From: Rhizobium lentis
Lineage (GTDB): Bacteria; Pseudomonadota; Alphaproteobacteria; Rhizobiales; Rhizobiaceae
Length of the DNA stretch: 64,000 nt
Assembly: GCF_014200175.1 (NCBI RefSeq)
Contig: NZ_JACHBD010000001.1
Coordinates: forward strand, 186,001 to 250,000
Direction: 5' to 3'
Shown piece after piece: positions 1 through 7,974 of the stretch (the stretch's first letter is position 1; every line of letters begins with the position of its first letter). A program made the position numbers and the translations under genes. The notes under the pieces are model-generated. The model ran no database searches. It saw only the letters and a list, made by a program, of their open reading frames with translations, and was not told where the DNA came from.

Positions 1-105
1 GCCCTTTCCGGAAGTGTCTGTAAAGTTTCCGTTAACCACTCGCATGTTTCCATATCACGTAGCGCTAATAGGCGCGCGAGTGGGAACGAGAACAAGCGGA
101 ATAAA

Positions 106-372
106 ATGCACACGGACATGGAAAGACAATTACAAGGTTACGGCCTCACCACCGCCCAAATCCTCTACCGCCTGCCGGACCACCCGAGGATCCTGCAGAC
201 CTACGTCTGGCAGGATTACGATCTCGCCCCGGATTTTCCCGAGATGCGCGGCTTCCTGAAATTCTGGCAGGAGAAGCTCGACGGACCGCTGCATTCGGTG
301 CGCTACGTCCACCGCAAGCTGATCTCGGCAACCGAGTGGCGCGCGCTGAAGGGTGAGTTCATCCTGCACTGA
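106..372 (+). CDS. usg: Usg family protein
   Basis: An 88-residue protein that matches the small Usg family of alphaproteobacteria, named for its position near trp genes in some species. The recognisable core is the stretch GLTTAQILYRLPDHP (about residues 13-27), followed by QTYVWQDYDLAPDFP and a central FLKFWQEKLDGPLHSVR. The biochemical role is unknown. The ATG at 106 has only a weak ribosome site; a second ATG at 118 is also possible. The gene ends directly against the convergent DUF2270 gene, with no spacer. Family assignment is confident; function is not known. Confidence 0.85.
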   Translation: MHTDMERQLQGYGLTTAQILYRLPDHPRILQTYVWQDYDLAPDFPEMRGFLKFWQEKLDGPLHSVRYVHRKLISATEWRALKGEFILH

Positions 373-1098
373 TCAGACATGCGCCTCGCCATGGCCGAAT
401 TCGCCCTCGTCACGATCCGGACGCAATGCGAAATAGAGCATGCCGAAATAGAAGGCGACGACCGCAGCAATGACCGCAAGGCCGGGGATCGGCCCAAGCA
501 CGGCATTGTCGATAACATAAGCCCATGAATGCGCCTGCAGCGCCGGCGTGCCCTCTGTTTGCAGTTTCGGCGTCGAGATCTTCAGGCACCAGGCTAGCAG
601 CAGGATGAAATACATCCAGCCGTAATTGCGCTTGAGACGGCGATGCATCGCCTCGCCATAACTCAGCAGGAAGCGCGGATGGCGCAGGCTGCCGGCGATC
701 ACCGCGGCCCAATCGCTGCCGCTATTGGGGTCGGGCGCCAGAATTTGCGCGAAATAGCAGCGCTCGATCTGGCGGATGCGGGCGCGGTATATGTCGAAAA
801 AGCGGTAGCGCCGCGCCTCGATCATCAGAAGCAGCGTGATCAGCATCATCCCGAACAGCAGCACGCCATGATGCGAGGTCGGAGTCGACAGCGATACCGA
901 GAGCAGCGCCGCCACCACGGTGATCGCCCAGTTGGATGTCCGGTCGATGCGGTCGCGCCAGCTCGTCATGCGTCCGAGCTCGCCACGGTAATAATGGACG
1001 AGCGTATTGGTGGTCTCGCCGGGCGTACCGGGCAGCAGCGACCTCCGCGCATCCTCTCTTTCCCTTATCGACAATATTCTGTCCTGCTCGGTCTCCAT
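373..1098 (-). CDS. DUF2270 integral membrane protein
   Basis: A 241-residue protein of the DUF2270 family of predicted integral membrane proteins. It has a charged cytoplasmic N-terminus containing NTLVHYYRGELGRMTSWRDR, two hydrophobic segments near residues 55-90, a polar middle (EARRYRFFDIYRARIRQIE) and two further membrane segments in the last 90 residues. The frame stays open much further upstream, but the start is placed at 1098 because GGGAGGAAAATC precedes that ATG and conservation-like sequence begins there. Function unknown. It converges on usg and is divergent from the methyltransferase gene. Confidence 0.8.
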   Translation of the reverse strand: METEQDRILSIREREDARRSLLPGTPGETTNTLVHYYRGELGRMTSWRDRIDRTSNWAITVVAALLSVSLSTPTSHHGVLLFGMMLITLLLMIEARRYRFFDIYRARIRQIERCYFAQILAPDPNSGSDWAAVIAGSLRHPRFLLSYGEAMHRRLKRNYGWMYFILLLAWCLKISTPKLQTEGTPALQAHSWAYVIDNAVLGPIPGLAVIAAVVAFYFGMLYFALRPDRDEGEFGHGEAHV

Positions 1099-1223
1099 GA
1101 TTTTCCTCCCTTCGTCTCCCTTTCGGCTGCCTCTCATAGGGCGCCCGACCATTCTGCGCCTGCAGCCACGCCATTGCAAAAGATTGAAAGCCGCCTTAGA
1201 GCCGTGCCTGAAACAGAAGGATA

Positions 1224-2051
1224 ATGACCGCGATGGCAAAGAAAATCGACGAAGAAGCCCTTGCCGAGGCCTATAACCGTGCACTGGCGCTGGAAAAGGC
1301 CGGTGATGTCGATGCGGCCGTGGCGGCCTATGAGGAAGTACTGACAATCGATCCGGACGACCACGGCGGAGCCGCCGTGCGCATCGCCGCGATGGGCCGC
1401 GGTGAAACGCCGGCCAAGGCGCCCGACGCCTATATCGAGACCTTGTTCGACCAGCATGCCGAGGTCTTCGAGGACGTGCTCGTCGAGCAGCTCGGCTATC
1501 ATGTGCCGATGCTGGTCCGCCAGCGCCTGCAGCAGCTGAAGCTCGGACCATTCAAGCGGTTGCTCGACCTCGGCTGCGGCACGGGTCTGACCGGCGGCGC
1601 CCTGCGCGACCTCTGCGAAGACATGACCGGCATCGACATTTCGGAAAAGATGGTCGAGATCGCTCATGAGAAGGATCTCTACGAGACGCTCTTCGTCGCC
1701 GAAGTCGAGGATTTCCTCGAGGACAATGACGAGGAAGCCTTCGACATCATCACCGCAACGGATGTGCTGCCCTATCTCGGGGCGCTCGAACCGTTGTTCT
1801 TCGGGACCGCCGAGAATCTGACGGCGGGCGGCCTCTTCATCTTCTCCTCCGAAACCCTGCCCGAAGAAATTCTCGCCGGACGCGCTTACATGGTCGGCCC
1901 GCATCAGCGCTTCGCCCATGCCGACGCCTATGTGAGAGAGCGGCTGACGGCCACCGGTTTCGAGCTTGTCGAGATATCGGATATCAATGTGCGGATGGAA
2001 GATGGACAGCCGACGCCCGGCCATCTGGTAATCGCCAGACATATCGCCTGA
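1224..2051 (+). CDS. TPR-containing class I SAM-dependent methyltransferase
   Basis: A 275-residue protein with two parts. Residues about 10-45 form a tetratricopeptide-like repeat (EAYNRALALEKAGDVDAAV). The rest is a Rossmann-fold methyltransferase whose SAM-binding motif I is LLDLGCGTGLTGGAL at about residues 112-126, followed by an acidic motif II (MTGIDISEKMVEIA). The substrate cannot be told from sequence. The ATG at 1224 is used; an ATG three codons later (1233) is an alternative. The divergent DUF2270 gene starts 125 bp away, so both promoters probably lie at 1099-1223. Confidence 0.85.
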   Translation: MTAMAKKIDEEALAEAYNRALALEKAGDVDAAVAAYEEVLTIDPDDHGGAAVRIAAMGRGETPAKAPDAYIETLFDQHAEVFEDVLVEQLGYHVPMLVRQRLQQLKLGPFKRLLDLGCGTGLTGGALRDLCEDMTGIDISEKMVEIAHEKDLYETLFVAEVEDFLEDNDEEAFDIITATDVLPYLGALEPLFFGTAENLTAGGLFIFSSETLPEEILAGRAYMVGPHQRFAHADAYVRERLTATGFELVEISDINVRMEDGQPTPGHLVIARHIA

Positions 2052-2151
2052 CGGAATACTTGCATGCTCGGCGAAGTATCTCTTGCGTGATGTGCGGCTA
2101 GCTGTTACTTAGTCGATCGGTAAAGTTTTTCCAAATTGGAAAGGTCGCCCC

Positions 2152-2838
2152 GTGTCGCTTGTGCTTTATGGGCATCCGCTCGCCTCCTTCTGCCACAAAG
2201 TATTGATTGCGCTTTACGAAAACGGCACGCCCTTCGAAAACCGTCTCGTCGATCTATCCGATGAGAACTCGCGTGCCGATCTCTTCCGCTTCTGGCCGAT
2301 CGGCAAGATGCCGCTGCTGCGCGACGAGGCCCGCGACAGCACCATCCCCGAGACCTCGATCATCATCGAATATCTCGAGCAATATTATCCCGGCCCCGTT
2401 CGCCTGCTGCCGCTGGAGATCGACCGGGCGCTGCAGGTCCGCCTCTGGGACCGCTTCTTCGACAACTATGTCCAGGCACCGATGCAGTCGCTGGTCAGCA
2501 ATCGTCGCCGACCCGAGGGCGAGGCGGATGAGATCGAGATGGCCGCCTCCCGGTCGACGCTTGGCACCTCCTACGCGATGATCGAAAAACAGCTGGCCGG
2601 CAAGCAATGGATATCCGGCGACGATTTCACCATGGCCGATTGCGCCGCCGCCCCGGCCCTCTTTTACGCCGAGACGCTGATCCCGTTTTCACCGGAACAG
2701 CCCAACCTTAGCGCATATTACGATCGGCTGCTGACGCGCCCATCCTTTGCAAGAACGCTGGAAGAAGCCCGGCCCTATTTCAAGTTCTACCCTTATAAAG
2801 AGAGGCTGCCCGCCTGCTTCCGGGATGCAGCGGGATGA
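2152..2838 (+). CDS. Glutathione S-transferase family protein
   Basis: A 228-residue two-domain GST. The N-terminal thioredoxin-like domain begins LVLYGHPLASFCHKVLIAL and contains the glutathione-binding PIGKMPLL and the ETSIIIEYLE segment. The helical C-terminal domain includes GDDFTMADCAAAPALFYAE, the N-capping box region typical of GSTs. The start is GTG at 2152. It overlaps the downstream ArsR gene by 4 bp (ATGA), so GST, regulator and SRPBCC protein form one operon. The usual role of the family is conjugation or detoxification of electrophiles; the actual substrate is unknown. Confidence 0.85.
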   Translation: MSLVLYGHPLASFCHKVLIALYENGTPFENRLVDLSDENSRADLFRFWPIGKMPLLRDEARDSTIPETSIIIEYLEQYYPGPVRLLPLEIDRALQVRLWDRFFDNYVQAPMQSLVSNRRRPEGEADEIEMAASRSTLGTSYAMIEKQLAGKQWISGDDFTMADCAAAPALFYAETLIPFSPEQPNLSAYYDRLLTRPSFARTLEEARPYFKFYPYKERLPACFRDAAG

Positions 2839-3176
2839 TCGACGACCAGGCGGATCTCGACCGCATGTTCCACGCGCTTTCCGACCGCAGCCGCCGGGGC
2901 ATGATCGACCGCCTCGGCCGCGGCCCGGCTTCCGTCACCGAGCTCGCGGCGCCGCTCGCCGTCGCCCTGCCGACGGTAATGAAACACCTGCAGGTGTTGG
3001 AAGACAGCGGCCTCGTATTCTCCGAAAAATCCGGCCGGGTGCGGACCTACCGCCTGCAGCAGGATGCGTTTGCCGCCGTCGAGCGCTGGGTGGAACAGCG
3101 AAAGACCCGCTGGACCACCGCCTTCGACAGGCTGGACCAATTTCTCGCCGATGAGCCGGAGACCCTCCCCGAATGA
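2835..3176 (+). CDS. ArsR-family winged-helix transcriptional regulator
   Basis: A 113-residue ArsR/SmtB-type regulator. It opens with FHALSDRSRRGMIDRLG and has a helix-turn-helix VTELAAPLAVALPTVMKHLQ (about residues 36-55) followed by the wing KSGRVRTYRL. No clustered cysteines are visible, so it is not an obvious metal sensor. It is coupled by ATGA overlaps on both sides, to the GST upstream and to the SRPBCC protein downstream. ArsR-SRPBCC pairs are common; the regulator normally represses its own operon and probably responds to a small organic ligand. Confidence 0.85.
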   Translation: MIDDQADLDRMFHALSDRSRRGMIDRLGRGPASVTELAAPLAVALPTVMKHLQVLEDSGLVFSEKSGRVRTYRLQQDAFAAVERWVEQRKTRWTTAFDRLDQFLADEPETLPE

Positions 3177-3649
3177 CGACACGATCCACAGAACACGCCA
3201 CCCTCGTCATCGAACGCCACCTGAAGGCGTCCGTCGCCCGCGTCTTCCGCGCCTGGTCGCTGCCGGATTCCAAGCGCCAGTGGTTCGCCTGCCACGGCGA
3301 TTGGGTGCCGCTGGAATACGGCCTGGATTTCCGTCCCGGTGGACTGGAGAGAAATTATGTCGCCGATACGGAAGGGCTCCTGCACGCCTATGACGCCCGT
3401 TACATCGACATCGTGCCCGATGCGCGGATCATCTACGCTTATGAGATGAAGCTCGGCGAAGCCCGCATCTCGGTCTCACTCGCCACCGTCGCCTTCGAAG
3501 CCGAACCCGGCGGCACAAAGATGGTCTTTACCGAACAAGCGGTGTTTCTTGACGGATATGCCGACAACGGCGCCCGTCTTCAGGGCACCGAAATCGGCCT
3601 CGACAATCTCGAACTCTTTCTCGAGCGCGAAACAAGCCCGATCCATTAG
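3173..3649 (+). CDS. SRPBCC / AHSA1-like ligand-binding protein
   Basis: A 158-residue START-like (SRPBCC, Aha1 C-terminal type) protein. It starts with the typical first strand and helix TLVIERHLKASVARVFRAWS; the mid-region contains YIDIVPDARIIYAYEM and the C-terminal helix GTEIGLDNLELFLE. Such proteins bind small hydrophobic ligands in a deep cavity, and no enzymatic residues can be assigned. It is the last gene of the GST-ArsR-SRPBCC operon and overlaps the ArsR stop codon by 4 bp. Confidence 0.8.
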   Translation: MTTRSTEHATLVIERHLKASVARVFRAWSLPDSKRQWFACHGDWVPLEYGLDFRPGGLERNYVADTEGLLHAYDARYIDIVPDARIIYAYEMKLGEARISVSLATVAFEAEPGGTKMVFTEQAVFLDGYADNGARLQGTEIGLDNLELFLERETSPIH

Positions 3650-3667
3650 CAAGTTTCAGATATTACA

Positions 3668-4108
3668 TCACTTTTTAGAACGAGAGGCCTTGGCTGACAT
3701 GTTCAACGCGGCGGCGGCGCGAACGAGCGCCTTCAACGCCTCCTCGTCGATCTTGTCGCTCTCGTGGATATCGATGGCGCGCCGGGTGTTGCCTTCGAGG
3801 CTGGAGTTGAAGAGTCCCCAAGGATCCTCAAGCGCGGCACCCCTGGCAAAGGTCAGTTTCACCACGCTCTTATAGGTCTCGCCGGTGCAGATGATGCCTC
3901 CGCACTCCCAGACCGGAACCCCTCGCCACTTCCATTCCTCGACAACGTCAGGCTCGGCCTGCCTGATCAGCGCCCGGACCCGCGCGAGCGCCTCGCCGCG
4001 CCAATCCTTGAGCTCCTCGATCCTCGCATCGATCATTTGGGAGGGCGAGGCTTCTTCGGCCTGCTGCCCGGAACCGCTCTTCTTCATGCTTGCCGTCGCT
4101 TTCTTCAT
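3668..4108 (-). CDS. DUF1801 (YdhG/YdeI-like) protein
   Basis: A 146-residue DUF1801 protein. After a lysine/serine-rich N-terminus it shows the family pattern MIDARIEELKDWRGEALARV, then a WKWRGVPVWECGGIICTGE core and a TYKSVVKLTFARGAALEDP strand pair. The family has a fold related to frataxin-like or iron-chaperone proteins, but its function is uncertain. It lies 18 bp beyond the convergent SRPBCC gene, with a second DUF1801 gene upstream on the same strand. Confidence 0.8.
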   Translation of the reverse strand: MKKATASMKKSGSGQQAEEASPSQMIDARIEELKDWRGEALARVRALIRQAEPDVVEEWKWRGVPVWECGGIICTGETYKSVVKLTFARGAALEDPWGLFNSSLEGNTRRAIDIHESDKIDEEALKALVRAAAALNMSAKASRSKK

Positions 4109-4153
4109 GATTGTCTCTCTTCATCGGCCCAGATGTCGATGACATCGCTGCGG

Positions 4154-4633
4154 TCACATCCGCTCTCCGGGCAATCGGCTGGCCTGCTCCACCCAGGCGG
4201 TCAACTGGGCTTCATCGATGTCGTCATCCTCGCGGATGTCGAGGTAACGCACGTCTTTCTGCTTGGACGCGCCCGGCGGCGGAGGATCGAGCAGGGCGCC
4301 GCGGAAGAAGACCACCTTGACGTATCTCGTGAAGCAATGGACGCCGAGGAACCAGCCCTGCCCTTCGATGCCATAGAAGGGAGAGTTCCATTTGACTGCC
4401 TTGGATACGCCAGGCACCGTGGCGGTGATGATCCCATCGAGGCGACGACCGATCTCGCTTTTCCAGCCGGGCATCGCCGCGATATAGGCTTGCACGGGCG
4501 CGTCGCCATGGCCTTTGGCGATCTGCGGGTTGCCACCCGACAGCAGCTTCGGCGTCGCGGCCGGTTCGGCGGCCGTCTTGCTCGTCACCTTGGCCGCCGT
4601 CTTGGATCTTTTCTCGGTCGCATTCACTCCCAT
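4154..4633 (-). CDS. DUF1801 protein with basic N-terminal tail
   Basis: A 159-residue protein. An alanine/lysine-rich tail (about residues 1-40, with KTAAKVTSKTAAEPAATPK) precedes a DUF1801 domain containing VQAYIAAMPGWKSEIGRRLD, VKWNSPFYGIEGQGWFLG and VKVVFFRGALLDPPPPG. The start at 4633 is chosen because GAGGTGG lies about 9-15 bases upstream and because the tail resembles that of relatives; the open frame runs on to 4948 but overlaps another coding frame there. The start overlaps the stop of the small membrane protein gene by 10 bp, so these minus-strand genes are probably co-transcribed with the ArsR-SRPBCC pair. Confidence 0.8.
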   Translation of the reverse strand: MGVNATEKRSKTAAKVTSKTAAEPAATPKLLSGGNPQIAKGHGDAPVQAYIAAMPGWKSEIGRRLDGIITATVPGVSKAVKWNSPFYGIEGQGWFLGVHCFTRYVKVVFFRGALLDPPPPGASKQKDVRYLDIREDDDIDEAQLTAWVEQASRLPGERM

Positions 4634-4836
4634 CTCCCGCACCACCTCGCGGCATAGGGCAGCAGGAACAGGTAAAGACCGGTCAGCATCAACAGGCGGA
4701 GCGGCAACAGCGCCAAGAGGCCTACCCAGATGGTCGATTTCTCCTGCAGCACGGCGATGATATTGACGGTGACAGCCGCCGTAAAGGCGACGGACAGCCA
4801 GCGATGGATTTGCCGAAAGCAGGTGTTCCAGTTCAA
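4624..4836 (-). CDS. Small two-helix membrane protein
   Basis: A 70-residue protein with two predicted transmembrane helices. The first is in SVAFTAAVTVNIIAVLQ (about residues 15-31) and the second spans GLLALLPLRLLMLTGLYLFL (about 39-58). It ends with aromatic and charged residues. I do not recognise the family beyond 'small conserved membrane protein'. It sits between an SRPBCC gene (60 bp upstream) and a DUF1801 gene (10 bp overlap), which supports a real, translationally coupled gene. Confidence 0.65.
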   Translation of the reverse strand: MNWNTCFRQIHRWLSVAFTAAVTVNIIAVLQEKSTIWVGLLALLPLRLLMLTGLYLFLLPYAARWCGRWE

Positions 4837-4896
4837 AGGGACCTCCTATCCCGGGAAAACGAGCTTTAGCGACGGACGATCCGCCCTTCGACGATC

Positions 4897-5307
4897 TCAC
4901 TCCGACCGCGCCAGAACTTGCTCCAGATTTGCAAAGAACTGCGTCCACCCGCTCCTGGCGCCCCCGTAAGCCTGCCGCTGATCCGGCCGGAAGCCAGACT
5001 GCTCCATCCGCAAATGTGTGCCGGTGCCGGTTGGGGTGAGAGTCCAGGTGACCACGCTTTCCAGCCCATAGGCTTCCCAGCTATAGGACAGGGTCTTGTT
5101 CGGCTCGACTTCCAGGACCCTGCAGTCGACAGAGCCCCAATCCGCGCTGAAACTGAAACGATGATCGATGGCGGGCTTAAAGTCGCTCTTCATCAGCCAC
5201 TCCTGAAGCAGGTGCGGCTGAGTGAGCGCCCGCCAGATCTTTTCCGAGGGATAGGGCATTTCCCGCTCGATGACGACGGAGCGCGTTTCTGTCGATGTGT
5301 CGGTCAT
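4897..5307 (-). CDS. SRPBCC / AHSA1-like ligand-binding protein
   Basis: A 136-residue SRPBCC protein. It has the family start SVVIEREMPYPSEKIWRALT, a middle strand region YSWEAYGLESVVTWTL, and the C-terminal GARSGWTQFFANLEQVL helix. It overlaps the upstream ArsR gene by 4 bp (ATGA). It is a second, independent copy of the arrangement seen at 2.8-3.6 kb, in the opposite orientation. Ligand unknown. Confidence 0.8.
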   Translation of the reverse strand: MTDTSTETRSVVIEREMPYPSEKIWRALTQPHLLQEWLMKSDFKPAIDHRFSFSADWGSVDCRVLEVEPNKTLSYSWEAYGLESVVTWTLTPTGTGTHLRMEQSGFRPDQRQAYGGARSGWTQFFANLEQVLARSE

Positions 5308-5627
5308 TGATCCATCCTTTTCAGCAAATCTTCGAGAGCGTTAAAGCGGCTTTGCCAGAAGCCGGCCATCTCGCGCGTCCAGTCGACCAGCGGCGCCAGC
5401 GCGCCAAGCTGCGCACTGTAATGCGTCTGCCGTCCTTCGTGGCGGTCGCGCACCAATCCGGCCTGCTTCAGTATTCCAAGATGCTTCGAAACAACCGGCT
5501 GCGACACGCCGGCCTGGGCCGTCAGAGCCCCGACTGTCTTCTCCCCTTCGCGGCACAGCCGCTCGAACAGAGCCCGCCGCGTCGGATCGGCAAGCGTCCT
5601 AAAAAGCACGTCGTGAGCATCTGGCAT
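5304..5627 (-). CDS. ArsR-family transcriptional regulator
   Basis: A 107-residue ArsR-family protein. The recognition region is VGALTAQAGVSQPVVSKHLG (about residues 34-53), preceded by LFRTLADPTRRALFERLCRE and followed by the wing DRHEGRQTHYSA. No metal-binding cysteine cluster is visible. It probably represses the downstream minus-strand genes (SRPBCC, small membrane protein, DUF1801). Two inverted repeats upstream, at 5659-5682 and 5770-5791, are candidate binding sites. Confidence 0.85.
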   Translation of the reverse strand: MPDAHDVLFRTLADPTRRALFERLCREGEKTVGALTAQAGVSQPVVSKHLGILKQAGLVRDRHEGRQTHYSAQLGALAPLVDWTREMAGFWQSRFNALEDLLKRMDQ

Positions 5628-5658
5628 TGGCGATTCATATCTCTGGGGCTATGAATTT

Positions 5659-5682
5659 ACGTATAGCTGTCGAGGCATACGT
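5659..5682. promoter_or_regulatory. Candidate operator upstream of the ArsR gene
   Basis: ACGTAT and its exact complement ATACGT are separated by 12 bases, 32 bp upstream of the ArsR start codon. The position in the promoter region fits an autoregulatory site, but the arms are short and the assignment is an inference. Confidence 0.35.
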
Positions 5683-5769
5683 GAATCAAGCCGCAAGCAC
5701 GCTGCGAGATTCCTATAGAACCAAGTAGGAAGAGAACCAGAGCCTTGCGGCGCATCGAAACGGAGAGTT

Positions 5770-5791
5770 TACATAGCTCTACAGCTATGTA
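5770..5791. promoter_or_regulatory. Perfect 9-bp inverted repeat, candidate operator
   Basis: TACATAGCT and AGCTATGTA form a perfect dyad with a 4-base centre (CTAC), in an otherwise gene-free stretch of about 255 bp (5628-5882). It lies about 145 bp upstream of the ArsR gene and beyond the 3' end of the alkyltransferase-like gene. It is not followed by a T-run on either strand, so a protein-binding site is more likely than a terminator. Confidence 0.4.
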
Positions 5792-5882
5792 TAGAAGCAT
5801 CTCACATCGATCGCACCGCCGCTGCGACAGGCAGATATTCGGCAGCAGCGAGCGCACCGCCGCACCAGCCCGATAAACTGCC

Positions 5883-6257
5883 TCAAGAACTCTCCGGACG
5901 CTCGGCCTCCAGCCGCTCCCGAATGAAGGCGGGACCACCGGCAAGACGCGCCGCAAGCAGGCTCGCGGGATCGACCAGACGCCAGTAGGGCGTCACCGCC
6001 GAAACCGGCTCGCCCGCCGCCAACGCGCCGAAGGACAGTTCGGCGACGGCTCGCAAATGCCGCTGCACTGTCACCGGGCAGCAGGCATCCGCCCCGTATT
6101 GGGCGGCGAGGCGGCGGCGGAGGGCGCCGAGATCGGTGTGAACACCTTGCGGTGCTGATCGGATCTGCTCCGCGACCATCTGCTGCGACGGAATGAGCAT
6201 CGCTTGCATGCCACTGCGGCCCTTGCGCCGCTGCTTGATCGTCGGACTTTCGCTCAT
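5883..6257 (-). CDS. MGMT/alkyltransferase-like small protein
   Basis: A 124-residue protein. The N-terminal 20 residues are basic (KQRRKGRSGMQ). The rest weakly resembles the DNA-binding domain of O6-alkylguanine alkyltransferases: MLIPSQQMVAEQIRSAP reads like the first helix, and VTPYWRLVDPASLLAARLAG occupies the place of the catalytic PCHRV loop. The loop reads PYWR and lacks the alkyl-acceptor cysteine, as in alkyltransferase-like (ATL) proteins. This is an inference from motif similarity. An AlkD-like gene lies 1 kb away, which fits a DNA-alkylation theme. Confidence 0.6.
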   Translation of the reverse strand: MSESPTIKQRRKGRSGMQAMLIPSQQMVAEQIRSAPQGVHTDLGALRRRLAAQYGADACCPVTVQRHLRAVAELSFGALAAGEPVSAVTPYWRLVDPASLLAARLAGGPAFIRERLEAERPESS

Positions 6258-6415
6258 GCCGTCCCCCGGAGTATTGTGCCTTCCTGCAATCTAGGGCTGG
6301 ATCGAACGACGGCCAGCCTCACGTCAATCGACGGGAAGTCGCTTCTGATGGCTTTTCTGCTCCCGCCGTTTCGGTTAATCCTCGGGGCCTCTCACTCAGG
6401 AAAAGGATAGGACAT

Positions 6416-7285
6416 ATGGCTAAAGTCGCGTTCATCGGTCTCGGCGTCATGGGCTTTCCCATGGCCGGCCACCTGAAGATCAAGGGCGGCCACGATGTTA
6501 CCGTCTACAATCGCACCGCCGAGAAAGCCGCCGCCTGGGCTGAGAAATTCTCCGGCAAATCCGCCCCTACCCCGGCTGGGGCCGCGGAGGGGGCCGATTT
6601 TGTCTTCGTCTGCGTCGGCAACGATGAGGATCTCCGATCGGTGACATCAGGCGATAGCGGCGCTCTGCACGGCATGAAGCCTGGATCGGTGCTGATCGAC
6701 AACACCACCGCCAGCGCCGAGGTCGCTCGCGAACTTTATGCAGCGGCAAAGCAAAAAGGTGTCGACTTTATCGACGCTCCGGTTTCCGGCGGCCAGGCCG
6801 GCGCCGAAAACGGTGTCCTGACCGTCATGTGCGGCGGCGACGAAGCCGTTTATGAGCGCGCCAGGCCCGTCATCGAAGCCTATGCCAGGATGGTCGGCCT
6901 GATGGGGCCGGCAGGCTCCGGCCAGCTGACCAAGATGGTCAACCAGATCTGCATCGCCGGCCTCGTCCAGGGACTCGCCGAAGGGCTGCATTTCGGCAAG
7001 CGCGCCGGCCTCGATATCGAAAAGGTCGTCGAGGTGATCTCAAAGGGTGCGGCAGGCTCCTGGCAGATGGAAAACCGCCACAAGACCATGAACGCCGGCA
7101 AATATGATTTCGGTTTCGCAGTCGACTGGATGCGCAAGGATCTGAGCATCGTGCTCGCCGAAGCCCGCCGCAACGGCGCCAAATTGCCAGTCACAGCCAT
7201 TGTCGATCAGTTCTACGGCGACGTGCAGGCGATGGGGGGCAATCGCTGGGACACCTCCTCGCTGCTCGCCCGTCTTGAGAAATGA
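6416..7285 (+). CDS. NAD(P)-dependent 3-hydroxyisobutyrate dehydrogenase-family oxidoreductase
   Basis: A 289-residue beta-hydroxyacid dehydrogenase. The Rossmann nucleotide-binding motif is FIGLGVMGFPMAGHL at about residues 5-19. The substrate-binding signature is DAPVSGGQAGAENG, and the catalytic lysine motif is SGQLTKMVNQ at about residues 168-177. The C-terminal helical domain ends in WDTSSLLARLE. Family substrates include 3-hydroxyisobutyrate, tartronate semialdehyde and glyoxylate, and the exact one cannot be fixed here. An AGGATAGGACAT ribosome site supports the ATG at 6416. It overlaps the next gene by 4 bp. Confidence 0.88.
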   Translation: MAKVAFIGLGVMGFPMAGHLKIKGGHDVTVYNRTAEKAAAWAEKFSGKSAPTPAGAAEGADFVFVCVGNDEDLRSVTSGDSGALHGMKPGSVLIDNTTASAEVARELYAAAKQKGVDFIDAPVSGGQAGAENGVLTVMCGGDEAVYERARPVIEAYARMVGLMGPAGSGQLTKMVNQICIAGLVQGLAEGLHFGKRAGLDIEKVVEVISKGAAGSWQMENRHKTMNAGKYDFGFAVDWMRKDLSIVLAEARRNGAKLPVTAIVDQFYGDVQAMGGNRWDTSSLLARLEK

Positions 7286-7965
7286 TCGGCCCCTCCTCCG
7301 ATCCGGCAGAACTGATCGCGCATCTCGAAACGCTGCGCTCGGAGGAGAATGTCGCCGGCATGGCGCGCTTCGGCATCGTCACCGGTCGCGCTCTCGGGAT
7401 TTCCAATCCCGATATCAGAGCGGTCGCCAGATTGGCGAAGAGGGATCACGTCAGGGCAATGCAGCTCTGGCAAAGTGATATCCGCGAAGCCCGCCTGCTT
7501 GCCCTGTGCACAGCTGAGCCGAAACGGCTGACCGCGGAAGAGGCCAGAAGCTGGGCCAATGATTTCAATTCCTGGGAGATCGTCGACTGCGCCGCCGATC
7601 TCTTCGTCGAGGCCCGGCTGGACGAACTCATACCGGAATTCGCCGCCGACGCGCGCGAGTTCGTTCGCCGCGCCGCCTTCGCCATGATCGCCGGCGCCGC
7701 CGTCCATCGGAAGAACGAGAGCGATATGACTATCCTTGCCTGGCTGCCCCTGATCGAGGCGCATTCCGGCGATTCCCGCAACTTCGTTCGCAAGGCCGTC
7801 AATTGGGCCCTGCGCAGCATCGGCAAACGCAATCGCGGCTGCCATGGCCCGGCACTGCGGCTGGCGAAGCTTCTGGCCGAAACTCCGGATAAAACCGCCC
7901 GCTGGATCGGCAGGGACGCGGTCAGGGAGCTGAGCGCCGAAAAGCTCGTGGCGCGGCTGAAATAG
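7282..7965 (+). CDS. DNA alkylation repair protein (AlkD-like HEAT-repeat glycosylase)
   Basis: A 227-residue all-helical protein of the AlkC/AlkD DNA alkylation repair family. It shows the HEAT-like repeats of AlkD, for example LGISNPDIRAVARLAK, SWEIVDCAADLFVE (tryptophan and aspartate at the expected active cleft), EFVRRAAFAMIAG and NFVRKAVNWALRSIGKRN. Such enzymes remove N3- and N7-alkylated purines. Its start overlaps the dehydrogenase stop, so the two are co-transcribed even though no metabolic link is obvious. Confidence 0.85.
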   Translation: MIGPSSDPAELIAHLETLRSEENVAGMARFGIVTGRALGISNPDIRAVARLAKRDHVRAMQLWQSDIREARLLALCTAEPKRLTAEEARSWANDFNSWEIVDCAADLFVEARLDELIPEFAADAREFVRRAAFAMIAGAAVHRKNESDMTILAWLPLIEAHSGDSRNFVRKAVNWALRSIGKRNRGCHGPALRLAKLLAETPDKTARWIGRDAVRELSAEKLVARLK

Positions 7966-7974
7966 CGCGATGCC

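Noticed and set aside
643..1224. 193-codon plus-strand frame opposite the DUF2270 gene
   Set aside because: It lies antisense to a well-supported membrane protein and has the arginine/histidine-rich composition typical of shadow frames.
5657..5956. 99-codon minus-strand frame
   Set aside because: It overlaps the alkyltransferase-like gene and spans both candidate operators; composition is not convincing.
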